NCBI RefSeq assembly: GCF_003664995.1
Contig: NZ_JFHL01000002.1
Span: 372,001-436,000 of the forward strand
Length of the DNA stretch: 64,000 nt
Direction: 5' to 3'
From: Mesotoga sp. BH458_6_3_2_1
Lineage (GTDB): Bacteria > Thermotogota > Thermotogae > Petrotogales > Kosmotogaceae
Shown in pieces: positions 41,211-49,334 of the stretch. The position numbers and the translations under genes were made by a program. Numbering within the stretch: position 1 is the stretch's first letter; each line of letters starts with the position of its first letter. Under the pieces are notes generated by a model. That model searched no databases and was not told the origin of the DNA. It saw only the letters and a program-made list of their open reading frames with translations.

Positions 41211-43418
41211 ATGAAGCTAAGTATGAAAGCAATAAGAGAGTTCATTACTTCACCAGAATACACACCTACCACCTTGAGAGGAATCGCCGTAAAGTTAGGG
41301 TTTAGTGATAAGGAAAGCAGAGGGCTGCTAAAAAAATATCTCATGGAACTGGTCAATTCTGGAGAGGTAATTCGAGATTCGAAAGGCAGATACATATCTC
41401 CTGGGGAAAAGATGGTAGTAGGAAAAATCGAATTTGCACGAAGAGGAATGGGTGCTTTCATAAGTGTAGAAGATGAAGAGGACGTCTTTATCCCTCCAGA
41501 GGATACAGGATTCTCTATCCATGGCGATACAGTCCTTGCGGAGATTACCGGAAAATATAGAGAAATAAGAAAAGGAAAGATCGTCAAGGTAATCAATCGC
41601 AATAAGACGAAAGTGGTCGGAACCTTCAAAACGAGAGGTATAATGGCCTTTGTCGTGGCCGACGATATGCGAATAAAGAGTGACTTCTATATACCTCCGG
41701 AAGGTTTCAATGGAGCCAGACCCGACCAAAAGGTTCTAATCAAGATCACCAGATATCCTTCGCCTGGAAAGAATCCAGAAGGAATCGTTGAGCGAGTCCT
41801 CGGGGATGCATTCAGTCCTGAGGCAGACTTGATGACAGTTATCTACAGGCAGGATCTTCCTGAGCCCGGCTACTTTCCAGAAGAAGTCAATGAACAGGCC
41901 GTAGAAACTACCAATAAGCTAAGCCCAGAAGAAATCAGAGGAAGAGAAGATCTCCGCGATGAATTAGTCTATACAATAGATGGCGATGATGCAAAGGATT
42001 TCGATGACGCCATATCCTTGAAGAAGAACTCCAAGGGGAACTATTTGCTAGGTATTCATATCGCCGATGTCTCCCACTATGTTCGAGAGGGAACGCAGAT
42101 CGATGTCGAAGCTTATTTAAGGGGCACATCGGTCTACTTACTCGACACAGTAATTCCTATGCTTCCCTTTGAACTGTCAAACGACATTTGTTCATTGAAA
42201 CCTGCTGAGGATAGGTTGACCCTGTCTCTTCTGATGGAAATTGATCCAAGAGGAAAGGTAGTTTCGACAGCAGTCAAGAATGCGGTGATTAATTCTAAGA
42301 GTCGACTTACATATTCTGAAGTAAACGATTTTCTCAATGGAGAAGCTTCCCAGGCCACTGTTGAGAAATTGACCCCTGTCTCTGAAAGCCTTAGGATGTC
42401 ACATGAACTTGCACAAAAGATCAGAGACATCCGAAAGAAGCGCGGCTCTGTCATGGACATCTCATCCAGAGAAGTCAAGATAGTCTTTGATGAGAACGGT
42501 AAAGTGGTGGACATTATCCCACAGAGCCGTGGGGTGTCAGAATGGATCATTGAAGAATTCATGATACTTGCAAACGAGACAGTTGCCGAGATATTTGACA
42601 ACAGAGGATTACCTTTTGTGTACAGGATTCACGAGGAGCCAGATCCCGAATCAATGATGCAGCTGAAAAATTATCTTGAGGCGCTGGGAATGAAAATAAT
42701 GATTCCAAGGAATGTTCATCCAAAAGCTCTTCAACAAATACTGGAGAAGACAAAGGATCATCCTCTTCACTCTTCCATAGAAAGAGTCCTTGTGCGAGGT
42801 ATGAAGCGTGCGGTCTATTCCGAGAGAAACATTGGTCACTTCGGACTGGCTTCTGAGGCTTACACTCATTTCACGTCGCCGATCAGGCGGTATCCTGACC
42901 TAGTTGTGCACAGACTATTGAAGAAATTGATAGAGAATTCTGGGAATGATCTCGGAGAAGAGTCAAAGAAAGTTGAAGAGACTCTTCCGAAGATAGCGTC
43001 CTGGGCATCGAAGAGAGAAAGGGTAGCTAATGAAGCGGAATGGGATTTGCTCGATATGAAGAAGGTGGAGTACATTTCCGGTCGTGTAGGAGACGTTTTT
43101 GAAGGTGTGATTACCGGGGTAACGAAATTTGGGATATTCGTGGAGTTGACGGAAAAGATGGTCTCGGGTCTCGTTCACATTTCAACTCTGGATGACTATT
43201 ATGATTTTATTGAGAACCAGAATATTCTTGTTGGAAGAAAACGGAAACGTATCTTCAGAATAGGTGATGAACTGAAGGTTCAGGTTGTTAGGGCAGACAA
43301 GACGACCATGGAAATCGATTTTAATATCGTGAAAGAAGAAAGCGGACCTGCCGCCAACAGGAAAACCACTTCAGCAAGTATCTCAAAGAATAGAAACGTT
43401 ACCAGGAAGAAGACTTAG
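41211..43418 (+). CDS. rnr: Exoribonuclease RNase R
   Basis: 735 residues. N-terminal winged helix (residues 1-65), two cold-shock domains (VVGKIEFARRGMGAFISVEDEEDVF and the VADDMRIKSDFYIPPEG region), RNB catalytic domain with TIDGDDAKDFDDAISL (four Asp ligands), and ARG-type FTSPIRRYPDLVVHR. C-terminal S1 domain (VFEGVITGVTKFGIFVEL) and a basic tail. It degrades structured RNA 3' to 5'. ATG start with weak AGGCTT upstream. Convergent four-base overlap with the ferritin-like gene. Confidence 0.96.
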   Translation: MKLSMKAIREFITSPEYTPTTLRGIAVKLGFSDKESRGLLKKYLMELVNSGEVIRDSKGRYISPGEKMVVGKIEFARRGMGAFISVEDEEDVFIPPEDTGFSIHGDTVLAEITGKYREIRKGKIVKVINRNKTKVVGTFKTRGIMAFVVADDMRIKSDFYIPPEGFNGARPDQKVLIKITRYPSPGKNPEGIVERVLGDAFSPEADLMTVIYRQDLPEPGYFPEEVNEQAVETTNKLSPEEIRGREDLRDELVYTIDGDDAKDFDDAISLKKNSKGNYLLGIHIADVSHYVREGTQIDVEAYLRGTSVYLLDTVIPMLPFELSNDICSLKPAEDRLTLSLLMEIDPRGKVVSTAVKNAVINSKSRLTYSEVNDFLNGEASQATVEKLTPVSESLRMSHELAQKIRDIRKKRGSVMDISSREVKIVFDENGKVVDIIPQSRGVSEWIIEEFMILANETVAEIFDNRGLPFVYRIHEEPDPESMMQLKNYLEALGMKIMIPRNVHPKALQQILEKTKDHPLHSSIERVLVRGMKRAVYSERNIGHFGLASEAYTHFTSPIRRYPDLVVHRLLKKLIENSGNDLGEESKKVEETLPKIASWASKRERVANEAEWDLLDMKKVEYISGRVGDVFEGVITGVTKFGIFVELTEKMVSGLVHISTLDDYYDFIENQNILVGRKRKRIFRIGDELKVQVVRADKTTMEIDFNIVKEESGPAANRKTTSASISKNRNVTRKKT

Positions 43419-43912
43419 TAGAGCGGTTCGAATCTCTGCACGCTCCAGTATTCTTTCATTAGAGATTCATAAAGACCTAGTAAAGTCGTCTTATGGTCTT
43501 CCTCCCATTTAGAAAGCATGTCGAAAAGGTCTTTAATCTCCTTTTTTGAAGATTCTTGTGCTCTTTGTTTATAGAAGTCTTCGAAATCTTTTTCTATCAG
43601 ATAAGCAATTCGCAAAGCCGAGAGATCTCCCGCAAGTGAGTCAACCGAAATGCCTCTCAGCTCCAGAGATTCTCTTGAATAGAAGATGTTTTTCTCTTCA
43701 ATGTTGGCGAACGTTATTTCGTCTCCTCTAGATTGATCTTCTATCATTTTGGAGATAAAGGAGACATGATCCATTTCCATCTCAGCAAGTTCCAAGAAGA
43801 GTTCCTTAACCTCTGGAATGTGAATTTCCTTTGATCTTTCTCTGTAAAACTTCACGCCCTCTCTTTCACGGGCCAGAGCATACTTAAGCACAGCGAGCTC
43901 TTCAGCGCCCAT
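43415..43912 (-). CDS. Ferritin-like/rubrerythrin-type di-iron protein
   Basis: 165 residues from the ATG at 43912 (AAGGGAG eight bases upstream). Four-helix bundle with two metal-ligand sets: E in AREREGVKFY, then EMEMDHVSF (ExxH); second set E in LIEKDFEDFY and KWEEDHKTTL (ExxH). No C-terminal rubredoxin domain and no cleavable signal. Likely iron or peroxide handling; family role inferred. The promoter region has a repeated element (43944-43987), suggesting regulation by metal or oxidative stress. Confidence 0.9.
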   Translation of the reverse strand: MGAEELAVLKYALAREREGVKFYRERSKEIHIPEVKELFLELAEMEMDHVSFISKMIEDQSRGDEITFANIEEKNIFYSRESLELRGISVDSLAGDLSALRIAYLIEKDFEDFYKQRAQESSKKEIKDLFDMLSKWEEDHKTTLLGLYESLMKEYWSVQRFEPLY

Positions 43913-43943
43913 CAGAAACACTCCCTTCTCATGATCTTACTTG

Positions 43944-43987
43944 TCCTACAAAGTAATTATCTCATTAAATGAATTTCCTACAAAGTA
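43944..43987 (-). promoter_or_regulatory. Promoter bracketed by a 12-bp direct repeat, ferritin-like gene
   Basis: TCCTACAAAGTA occurs at 43944-43955 and 43976-43987, 32 bp apart (three helical turns). On the minus strand TTGTAG (43978-43983), 16-base spacer and GATAAT (43956-43961) form a promoter. The distal repeat covers the -35 and the proximal repeat covers the predicted start point (near 43949). This is an operator layout for a repressor. Confidence 0.55.
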
Positions 43988-44067
43988 TTGCTTGATAAGT
44001 GTAAAGTCACTTTTGTGGTGGGCAAACGTGGTATATTTTTACAAATGACTCAGAGAAGAGGTGTTTT

Positions 44068-45138
44068 ATGGAGATTATTCGCCTCAGGCAAGGAGAAAAG
44101 AGCTTTTCTATTACTGAAACCTTACCGTTTTCTATCGCAATACTTGACCAGATCTACGATGGCGACATTAATCTGGCGATAGATGATGTGAAAGGAAGTC
44201 AGGTAGAGAAGGATCTTTATGTTATCAGAACTTTAATTGATACTTTCGAGAATATTGTAACCCCTGAAAACTATGCACCCATTGAGTTCGAGGAATTTCT
44301 GGAATATCTTGCTGAGACTGAACTCTCTATCAAGTCTTTTGCAAGAGGCACGTTCTCTGGCTTTCAAGACAAGATACTTTCGATTGCGGACAGAGGTGAT
44401 TATGATAGTGCCCAGCGGTTTCTTGATTTGCTTATGGAGGCGAATGTTGATGAAGCGTCTGTTTGTGAGCTAAAGGGCACAATCTTTTTGGAATCTGGGA
44501 ATGAAGAAGAGGGGATTAAGTGGCTTCAGCGTGCTTTGAAGATAGATCCATCACTAGTATCCGCTTACTCATTTCTTGGTCAGACCTTCTACAACAGAGG
44601 GGAGTTTGATGAGGCGGCGAGTTGTTGGGAGAAGGAGATTACTTTGTCGCCGGATCATCTAGTCACCTATTTTATGCTGACAGACGCGTATATAAATGGT
44701 GGTCGTACGGAGGAAGCCCTTAATGTTCTGATGAGTCTTTCTCGCAGGGACCCAGATAGCATCTTGACGAAGGTTGAGATGGCTGATTTGTACGAAAGAA
44801 TGGGAAACATTGACATGAGAGACAGAGTCGAGCAGGAAGTGCTTGGGGCAAAGCCGGTCTATATAAACGATATGGAGCCTTGGGCGAAGATTCAGTTTAA
44901 GTATTCAAGGTTCGATATTGTGGAAAAAGAGGCTAAGAAGTTTTTGAAAGAAGATCCCGATAGGCCAGAGCTGAAGATGCTTCTCATTGTGACTCATGTT
45001 AAGAAAGGGCTTTGTTCTGAGGCAAAGAAGCTTATGGAGGACTTTGAAAGTGAGCAGGTTTGGTATTACTACGGAAAGAAAGAACTTTTCGATGAGTTCC
45101 TTTCTGAAGAAGAGAGAAGACAGTGTGGGATTATTTAG
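44068..45138 (+). CDS. TPR-repeat protein of unknown function
   Basis: 356 residues, acidic, no signal peptide. The N-terminal 100 residues (EIIRLRQGEKSFSITETLPFSIAIL) are not recognised. From about 110 on there are TPR helices: ILSIADRGDYDSAQRFLDLLM, GNEEEGIKWLQRALKIDPSLV, AYSFLGQTFYNRGEFDEAAS, YFMLTDAYINGGRTEEALNV, and a final set near 300. About six repeats, likely a protein-binding scaffold. ATG with GAGG upstream. It overlaps the prepilin peptidase gene by 16 bases, so a role in pilus or secretion assembly is possible. Confidence 0.85.
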   Translation: MEIIRLRQGEKSFSITETLPFSIAILDQIYDGDINLAIDDVKGSQVEKDLYVIRTLIDTFENIVTPENYAPIEFEEFLEYLAETELSIKSFARGTFSGFQDKILSIADRGDYDSAQRFLDLLMEANVDEASVCELKGTIFLESGNEEEGIKWLQRALKIDPSLVSAYSFLGQTFYNRGEFDEAASCWEKEITLSPDHLVTYFMLTDAYINGGRTEEALNVLMSLSRRDPDSILTKVEMADLYERMGNIDMRDRVEQEVLGAKPVYINDMEPWAKIQFKYSRFDIVEKEAKKFLKEDPDRPELKMLLIVTHVKKGLCSEAKKLMEDFESEQVWYYYGKKELFDEFLSEEERRQCGII

Positions 45139-45893
45139 CTTTTAGGGTACCGGTTTTTTTCGTTTTTGGGCTAATTTTTGGGAGTTTTTCTAACGCGTTG
45201 ATCTTCAGGATTCCTTCCAAGGAGTACTCTATTGTCAGACCTCGAAGAAGCTTCTGTCCACACTGCAAGCATGAGCTTTCCTGGAAAGACAACCTTCCAG
45301 TTATTAGCTACCTAGTCCTGAAGGGAAAGTGCAGATACTGTGGTAACCCAATTTCCGCAAGATATCCCACAGTTGAGTTGTTGACAGCAGGATTGTATGC
45401 GCTAAACGCGTCTCTTTTTTCTCTTTCGGGAGCGATTTCATTATCAGTTCTATCCACAGGACTCATCGTTTCTTCCTTCATAGATCTTGAGCACTACATG
45501 ATTCCTGATCTCGGCGTGATTCTTGTTGGAGTCGGTGCCTTCGCATGGTCGATTTTTGAAGATAGATTTCCTTTGAACTTGCTGTATGCTCTTCTCGTGA
45601 CCGGGGCAATGGTAGCCTTCTTTTTAATTGCAAACCTCGTGAGGAAAGACAGCTTCGGATTTGGTGACGTTGAACTTCTTGCTGTTCTTTCACTTGCAAC
45701 AGGGGTAGTCGGATCTCTTTACACAATTATGATAGCTTCGTTCGCCGCTCTGATAGTGTATGCCATAAAAGCTGCAGCTGAAGGAAAAAGGTTCGACAGA
45801 CGAGCTCAGCTTCCATTCGGGCCTTTCATCGCAATCGGTGGATATTCAACAATAATCTTCCTGAATTTCATTGAGGCACTTTATCGAGTATGA
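45123..45893 (+). CDS. Prepilin peptidase/N-methyltransferase (PilD family)
   Basis: 256 residues with about eight membrane segments. GLIFGSFSNALIFRIP, the zinc-binding pair CPHCKHELSWKDNLP and CRYCGNPISARYP, catalytic Asp in FIDLEHYMIPD, and second Asp in GFGDVELLAVL. It cleaves and methylates type IV pilin leaders. GTG start at 45123, inside the TPR gene. Full-length and intact. No pilin gene lies in the window. Confidence 0.94.
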   Translation: MWDYLAFRVPVFFVFGLIFGSFSNALIFRIPSKEYSIVRPRRSFCPHCKHELSWKDNLPVISYLVLKGKCRYCGNPISARYPTVELLTAGLYALNASLFSLSGAISLSVLSTGLIVSSFIDLEHYMIPDLGVILVGVGAFAWSIFEDRFPLNLLYALLVTGAMVAFFLIANLVRKDSFGFGDVELLAVLSLATGVVGSLYTIMIASFAALIVYAIKAAAEGKRFDRRAQLPFGPFIAIGGYSTIIFLNFIEALYRV

Positions 45894-46552
45894 ACTTGAG
45901 GGACTGGACACATGAAATAAGAATGACGGGAATCGCTTTTGCGGATTTTCTAGATAGCAAGGGGATTCATTTCTCTCTAAGTTCTTCTGGAGAGTATTTC
46001 GTCCAATTGTCTAATGGAATAACCTTTAAACTCTACACAAATCGGTCCGGGAACAATAGGATAGTGTTGCCATCTTCCACCTGCGATGAGCTGTCTGAGA
46101 AGTTACTGTTTGCGTGGGAAGAGTTTAATGGCAGGACATATGGTGGAATACACCTCTTCGTTGATGGGAGTTTTAGAGACAATGCGGCAGGCTATGGAGT
46201 GGTCGTGATCTCCGAAAAGCGTATCGAGGAGAAGATAAAGGGTTGTGTGAGAGAAAACCTGGAAATGAGAAATGTGATTGGAGAGATTGAAGGTGTTATT
46301 CAAGGGTTGAGCTACTGCCTGAATAAGGGGTATAAGAGAGTAAAAATACATTACGACTATGAGGGATTGAAGAGCTGGAAAACAGGAGAGTGGAAAGCAA
46401 AGAACGAGTCGACGAGAAAGTACAGAGATCTTCTTGATAAACTATCAGCCGATATCAACATAGAATGGGTGAAAGTCAAATCGCATGTTGGAGACACCTT
46501 TAACGAGATTGCGGATAAATTGGCAAAAAAAGCTGTTGAGGAGTGTTTTTGA
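45890..46552 (+). CDS. rnhA: Ribonuclease HI with an N-terminal extra domain
   Basis: 220 residues. The catalytic RNase H domain covers about 85-220: Asp in HLFVDGSFRDN, Glu in VIGEIEGVI, Asp in HYDYEGLKSW and Asp in NEIADKLAKKA, with the His of KVKSHVGDT. The N-terminal 80 residues (DWTHEIRMTGIAFADFLDSKG) do not look like the usual hybrid-binding domain and are unidentified. It removes RNA from RNA-DNA hybrids. ATG start overlaps the prepilin peptidase stop by four bases. Confidence 0.92.
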   Translation: MNLRDWTHEIRMTGIAFADFLDSKGIHFSLSSSGEYFVQLSNGITFKLYTNRSGNNRIVLPSSTCDELSEKLLFAWEEFNGRTYGGIHLFVDGSFRDNAAGYGVVVISEKRIEEKIKGCVRENLEMRNVIGEIEGVIQGLSYCLNKGYKRVKIHYDYEGLKSWKTGEWKAKNESTRKYRDLLDKLSADINIEWVKVKSHVGDTFNEIADKLAKKAVEECF

Positions 46553-46719
46553 TTTCCTCCGGAGTCCATTCTAGGGATTCCGACTACCAGAAGCAGACGC
46601 TCGATGATTTACGACAGTTAGTATGCTTTTTTAGGAAGTCAAGTGGTCTCGGACGGATATGTTACATACAAAATTACGACAGCTGCATCGGTGTTTCTTC
46701 GAGCGATGGCAACCGGTGA
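46549..46719 (+). CDS. Possible small protein, 56 residues (doubtful)
   Basis: A TTG overlapping the rnhA stop has GAGGAG five bases upstream and opens 56 codons (key residues: SDYQKQTLDDLRQL, then three Cys). No family is recognised and the region also looks like plain intergenic DNA. From 46720 to the M55 start I see no gene; only a weak hairpin AGGC/GCCT with a T-run (about 46773-46793) that may end the pilD-rnhA transcript. Confidence 0.22.
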   Translation: MISSGVHSRDSDYQKQTLDDLRQLVCFFRKSSGLGRICYIQNYDSCIGVSSSDGNR

Positions 46720-46901
46720 TCTTCGAGGAGCTTTATCCATTCTCTGAGAGGAGAGACTGAATTGGAATTAGGCTGCTTTTTTGGCCTTTTTATTTGTGAA
46801 GCCGTGGCATCAAGGAGCAATCTTGACGAAAAGGCAATATTTTGTGTGAACCAAAGGCCAGAAACGGAAATGGAGTGAAAAAATTATGGGGAGGTTTGAC
46901 T

Positions 46902-47696
46902 GTGAGAGTATACATCAGTGCTGACATTGAAGGGACTTCAGGGATTGCCGATTGGAACGAAGCGAGGAAGGGGCATGAGGACTACGAGTATTTCAAGAAG
47001 CAGATGACTGCGGAAGTAAGGGCCGCTGTACAGGGTGCTATAAAAGCAGGTGCCTCGGAAATCGTTGTGAGGGATGCCCATGGAAGTGCAAGAAATATTG
47101 ATCCGTCTTCTCTTCCTGAAGAAGTCCGCATATTGAGAGGATGGGCGAGAGACCCTCTGATGATGATGCAGGGAGTTGATACCGGTTTTGGGGCCGTCGT
47201 ATTCACAGGCTATCACTCCCCATCAGGGCAGGCTTTGAATCCTCTTTCTCACACTATGACCGGCGAGATCTTCTATTTGAAGATAAATGGGGAGCTTGTT
47301 AGTGAATTCATGCTAAACGCGATGTCAGCAGCCTACTACGGTATACCGATAGTCTTTGTCAGTGGTGATGAAGGAATTGTGAGGATTGCAAAGCAGGCAG
47401 TACCTGGCATTGTGACGGTCTCAACAAACCGTGGAAGCGGATCCTCCGTTGATTCAATCCATCCTATGAGAGCGGTGAAACTGATTGAAGAGGGGGTCTA
47501 TAAGGCCTTGAAGAATCTTGAGACACTTCCTTTGGAACTGCCAGAGAGATTCAATGTCGAGATTGCCTATGTTGATCACAGACTGGCACACAAACTCTCC
47601 TTTTTTCCGGGAGTGCGCAAGATGGATGACCGGACAATCATATTCGAAGAAACTGACTATTTTGAAGTACTTAGAAAGCTATTGTTCTTGCTTTGA
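46902..47696 (+). CDS. M55-family D-aminopeptidase (DppA-like)
   Basis: 264 residues from the GTG at 46902 (GGGGAGG seven bases upstream); an earlier in-frame start gives 20 unrelated residues. Zinc ligands: Asp and Glu in YISADIEGTSGI, His in VVRDAHGSARN, His in FTGYHSPSG, Glu in NGELVSEF. ISADIEG at the very N-terminus matches DppA exactly in position. It removes D-amino acids from peptides, probably for nutrition or wall turnover, as a cytoplasmic decamer. It stands alone, without dpp transport genes. Confidence 0.93.
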   Translation: MRVYISADIEGTSGIADWNEARKGHEDYEYFKKQMTAEVRAAVQGAIKAGASEIVVRDAHGSARNIDPSSLPEEVRILRGWARDPLMMMQGVDTGFGAVVFTGYHSPSGQALNPLSHTMTGEIFYLKINGELVSEFMLNAMSAAYYGIPIVFVSGDEGIVRIAKQAVPGIVTVSTNRGSGSSVDSIHPMRAVKLIEEGVYKALKNLETLPLELPERFNVEIAYVDHRLAHKLSFFPGVRKMDDRTIIFEETDYFEVLRKLLFLL

Positions 47697-47737
47697 GAGT
47701 CTTAGAGGCAATCTTAGAAGAACTTTTGGTTAGATAA

Positions 47738-48319
47738 TCATCCAGCAGTCTTTCGGGTGCTTTTCAGCCGTATGCTGTCTTTGACCGGGTAGTCGCGCGG
47801 AAGCCTCATTTCGGGTTTAAAACCATATCTAGTATATATTGAAAGGGCCCTACCATTACTCTTTGAAACATCGAGTACAATCTCTTGACAAGTTGCGAGA
47901 AGATAGCTAAATACCATTCTCGCAAAGCCCATATTCCTGAAACCTCTTTCAACCGAAATGATTCCTAGATAGCTCTGGTTAGATGAAACACTCATTTTCA
48001 TTGCCTTACGTAGCGTTCTAACTTCCATTAGCAACCTGAATCTACTCAGACTAGTGAGGAAATCTCTATAATTTGGCTTTAAAGAAGCTAATTGCTTCAT
48101 CTCCTTCATCGAGTAAAGAGCATATATCGCGACCGGTTGTTCCCTGAATTCGCAGACGGTTATATGCCTGATGTTTAGCGGGTTATTAAGTAGTATGAGC
48201 TCGGAGACAAATTTATGAGCCTTTCTTCCAAAAGCCCTTCTGAAATGCGAAGGATCTGTATCGAAAACAAGTGAGGCAACAAAGGGCACATCCTCTCTTT
48301 CTGCCTGTCTGAACAACAT
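47738..48319 (-). CDS. GNAT-family N-acetyltransferase
   Basis: 193 residues from the ATG at 48319 (GGAG six bases upstream); the predicted start point near 48331 rules against an earlier ATG. The acetyl-CoA loop region is LGIISVERGFRNMGFARMVFSYLL (R-x-x-G-x-A), followed by EIVLDVSKSNGRALSIYTRYGFK. The N-terminal part matches ordinary GNAT strands. The substrate is unknown. Confidence 0.88.
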   Translation of the reverse strand: MLFRQAEREDVPFVASLVFDTDPSHFRRAFGRKAHKFVSELILLNNPLNIRHITVCEFREQPVAIYALYSMKEMKQLASLKPNYRDFLTSLSRFRLLMEVRTLRKAMKMSVSSNQSYLGIISVERGFRNMGFARMVFSYLLATCQEIVLDVSKSNGRALSIYTRYGFKPEMRLPRDYPVKDSIRLKSTRKTAG

Positions 48320-48337
48320 CTCTCTCTCCATAGTAAA

Positions 48338-48366
48338 ATTCTACGCCTCTAGCAATGATCGATCAA
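48338..48366 (-). promoter_or_regulatory. Promoter of the GNAT gene
   Basis: Minus strand TTGATC (48361-48366), 17-base spacer, TAGAAT (48338-48343). Start point near 48331. Confidence 0.6.
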
Positions 48367-48434
48367 CCTCTTTCTTGGCATAGTATTGCATTAGATCATT
48401 TATAAGAATCAAGATCCGTGATGTGAGGTGGCCT

Positions 48435-49334
48435 GTGGAAACCAGAGAGAGAGAAACTAACGAGGCAGTGCAGATTGCCGAACGCTTGCTTGAGGGAACT
48501 CACGAAGCTTCGGCAATTCTTTCGACCGAGGGGAAAGTAGTTGTCGAGAACAGTGAATGGAGAAAGCTGACTTCTGATTATTTCTATGAGTTAAGCTTTA
48601 TGAAGCAAGATGTAATAGATTTCTCCAGTTTATTCAACTTGTTGAACGACTCCGGTTCTGCAAGACTCAGTTCGTTAATCAACGGAGAGGTAAGTTATGC
48701 GTCTTTCGACCTAAGCGATTCAATTCAGACTCGAAGATCACAGTTGTCTGTCAACATTTTCTTTCTTGGGATTTCAAATAAACTATCATATTTGATTACT
48801 ATGATTGACAACAGCGAATCTACAAGTATTCGAAACGCTTTAAGAGATATGTCGTACCTTGATTCTCTCTCCGGATTTGGAAATGAGAGCTCTCTGCACA
48901 CTCATCTTGCCTGCAAAATTCATACTGCAAGAGTTACTGGGAGCTCCTTTTCGATTATATGTGTCACATTATCAGATTCTAAGGAAACAGTTGCAATGTT
49001 TGGCAAAAGGACCGCAGATATCATTCTACAGAGAATTAGCAGAAGACTTGCAAAAGCAGTTCCAAAAGCAGAGTTTTTCAGGGTCATGGATGATGTCTTT
49101 GTTATCGTAATGGATTTGAGCGTCAGGAAGGAAGTTTCTTCGACAGCCATTTCCTTGTTATCAGCTTTGGAAAGACCCGTTGTAGTCAATGACACAGAAA
49201 TTGCGCCATCTGTCGTGATTGGAATCTGTCAGTTTCCCGTAGATGGGGAGAGTACAGACGCTCTCTTTAGCAACTGCCTTTCATCTGTATTTGCAGCGAA
49301 AAGGGAAGGTTTGAAGTGGCAGTTCTACAGCTGA
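48435..49334 (+). CDS. PAS-like plus degenerate GGDEF domain protein
   Basis: 299 residues from the GTG at 48435 (GAGG six bases upstream); another GTG four codons earlier has no ribosome site. Residues 1-130 are PAS-like (HEASAILSTEGKVVVENSEW). The GGDEF domain starts at YLDSLSGFGNESSLHTHL (DxLTGLxNR equivalent) but the signature half-site reads FRVMDDVFVIVM: GGDEF has become (V)MDDVF, and the I-site RxxD is not evident. Catalysis of c-di-GMP synthesis is therefore unlikely; it may bind GTP or act as a receptor. No signal peptide or membrane helix. Confidence 0.85.
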   Translation: METRERETNEAVQIAERLLEGTHEASAILSTEGKVVVENSEWRKLTSDYFYELSFMKQDVIDFSSLFNLLNDSGSARLSSLINGEVSYASFDLSDSIQTRRSQLSVNIFFLGISNKLSYLITMIDNSESTSIRNALRDMSYLDSLSGFGNESSLHTHLACKIHTARVTGSSFSIICVTLSDSKETVAMFGKRTADIILQRISRRLAKAVPKAEFFRVMDDVFVIVMDLSVRKEVSSTAISLLSALERPVVVNDTEIAPSVVIGICQFPVDGESTDALFSNCLSSVFAAKREGLKWQFYS

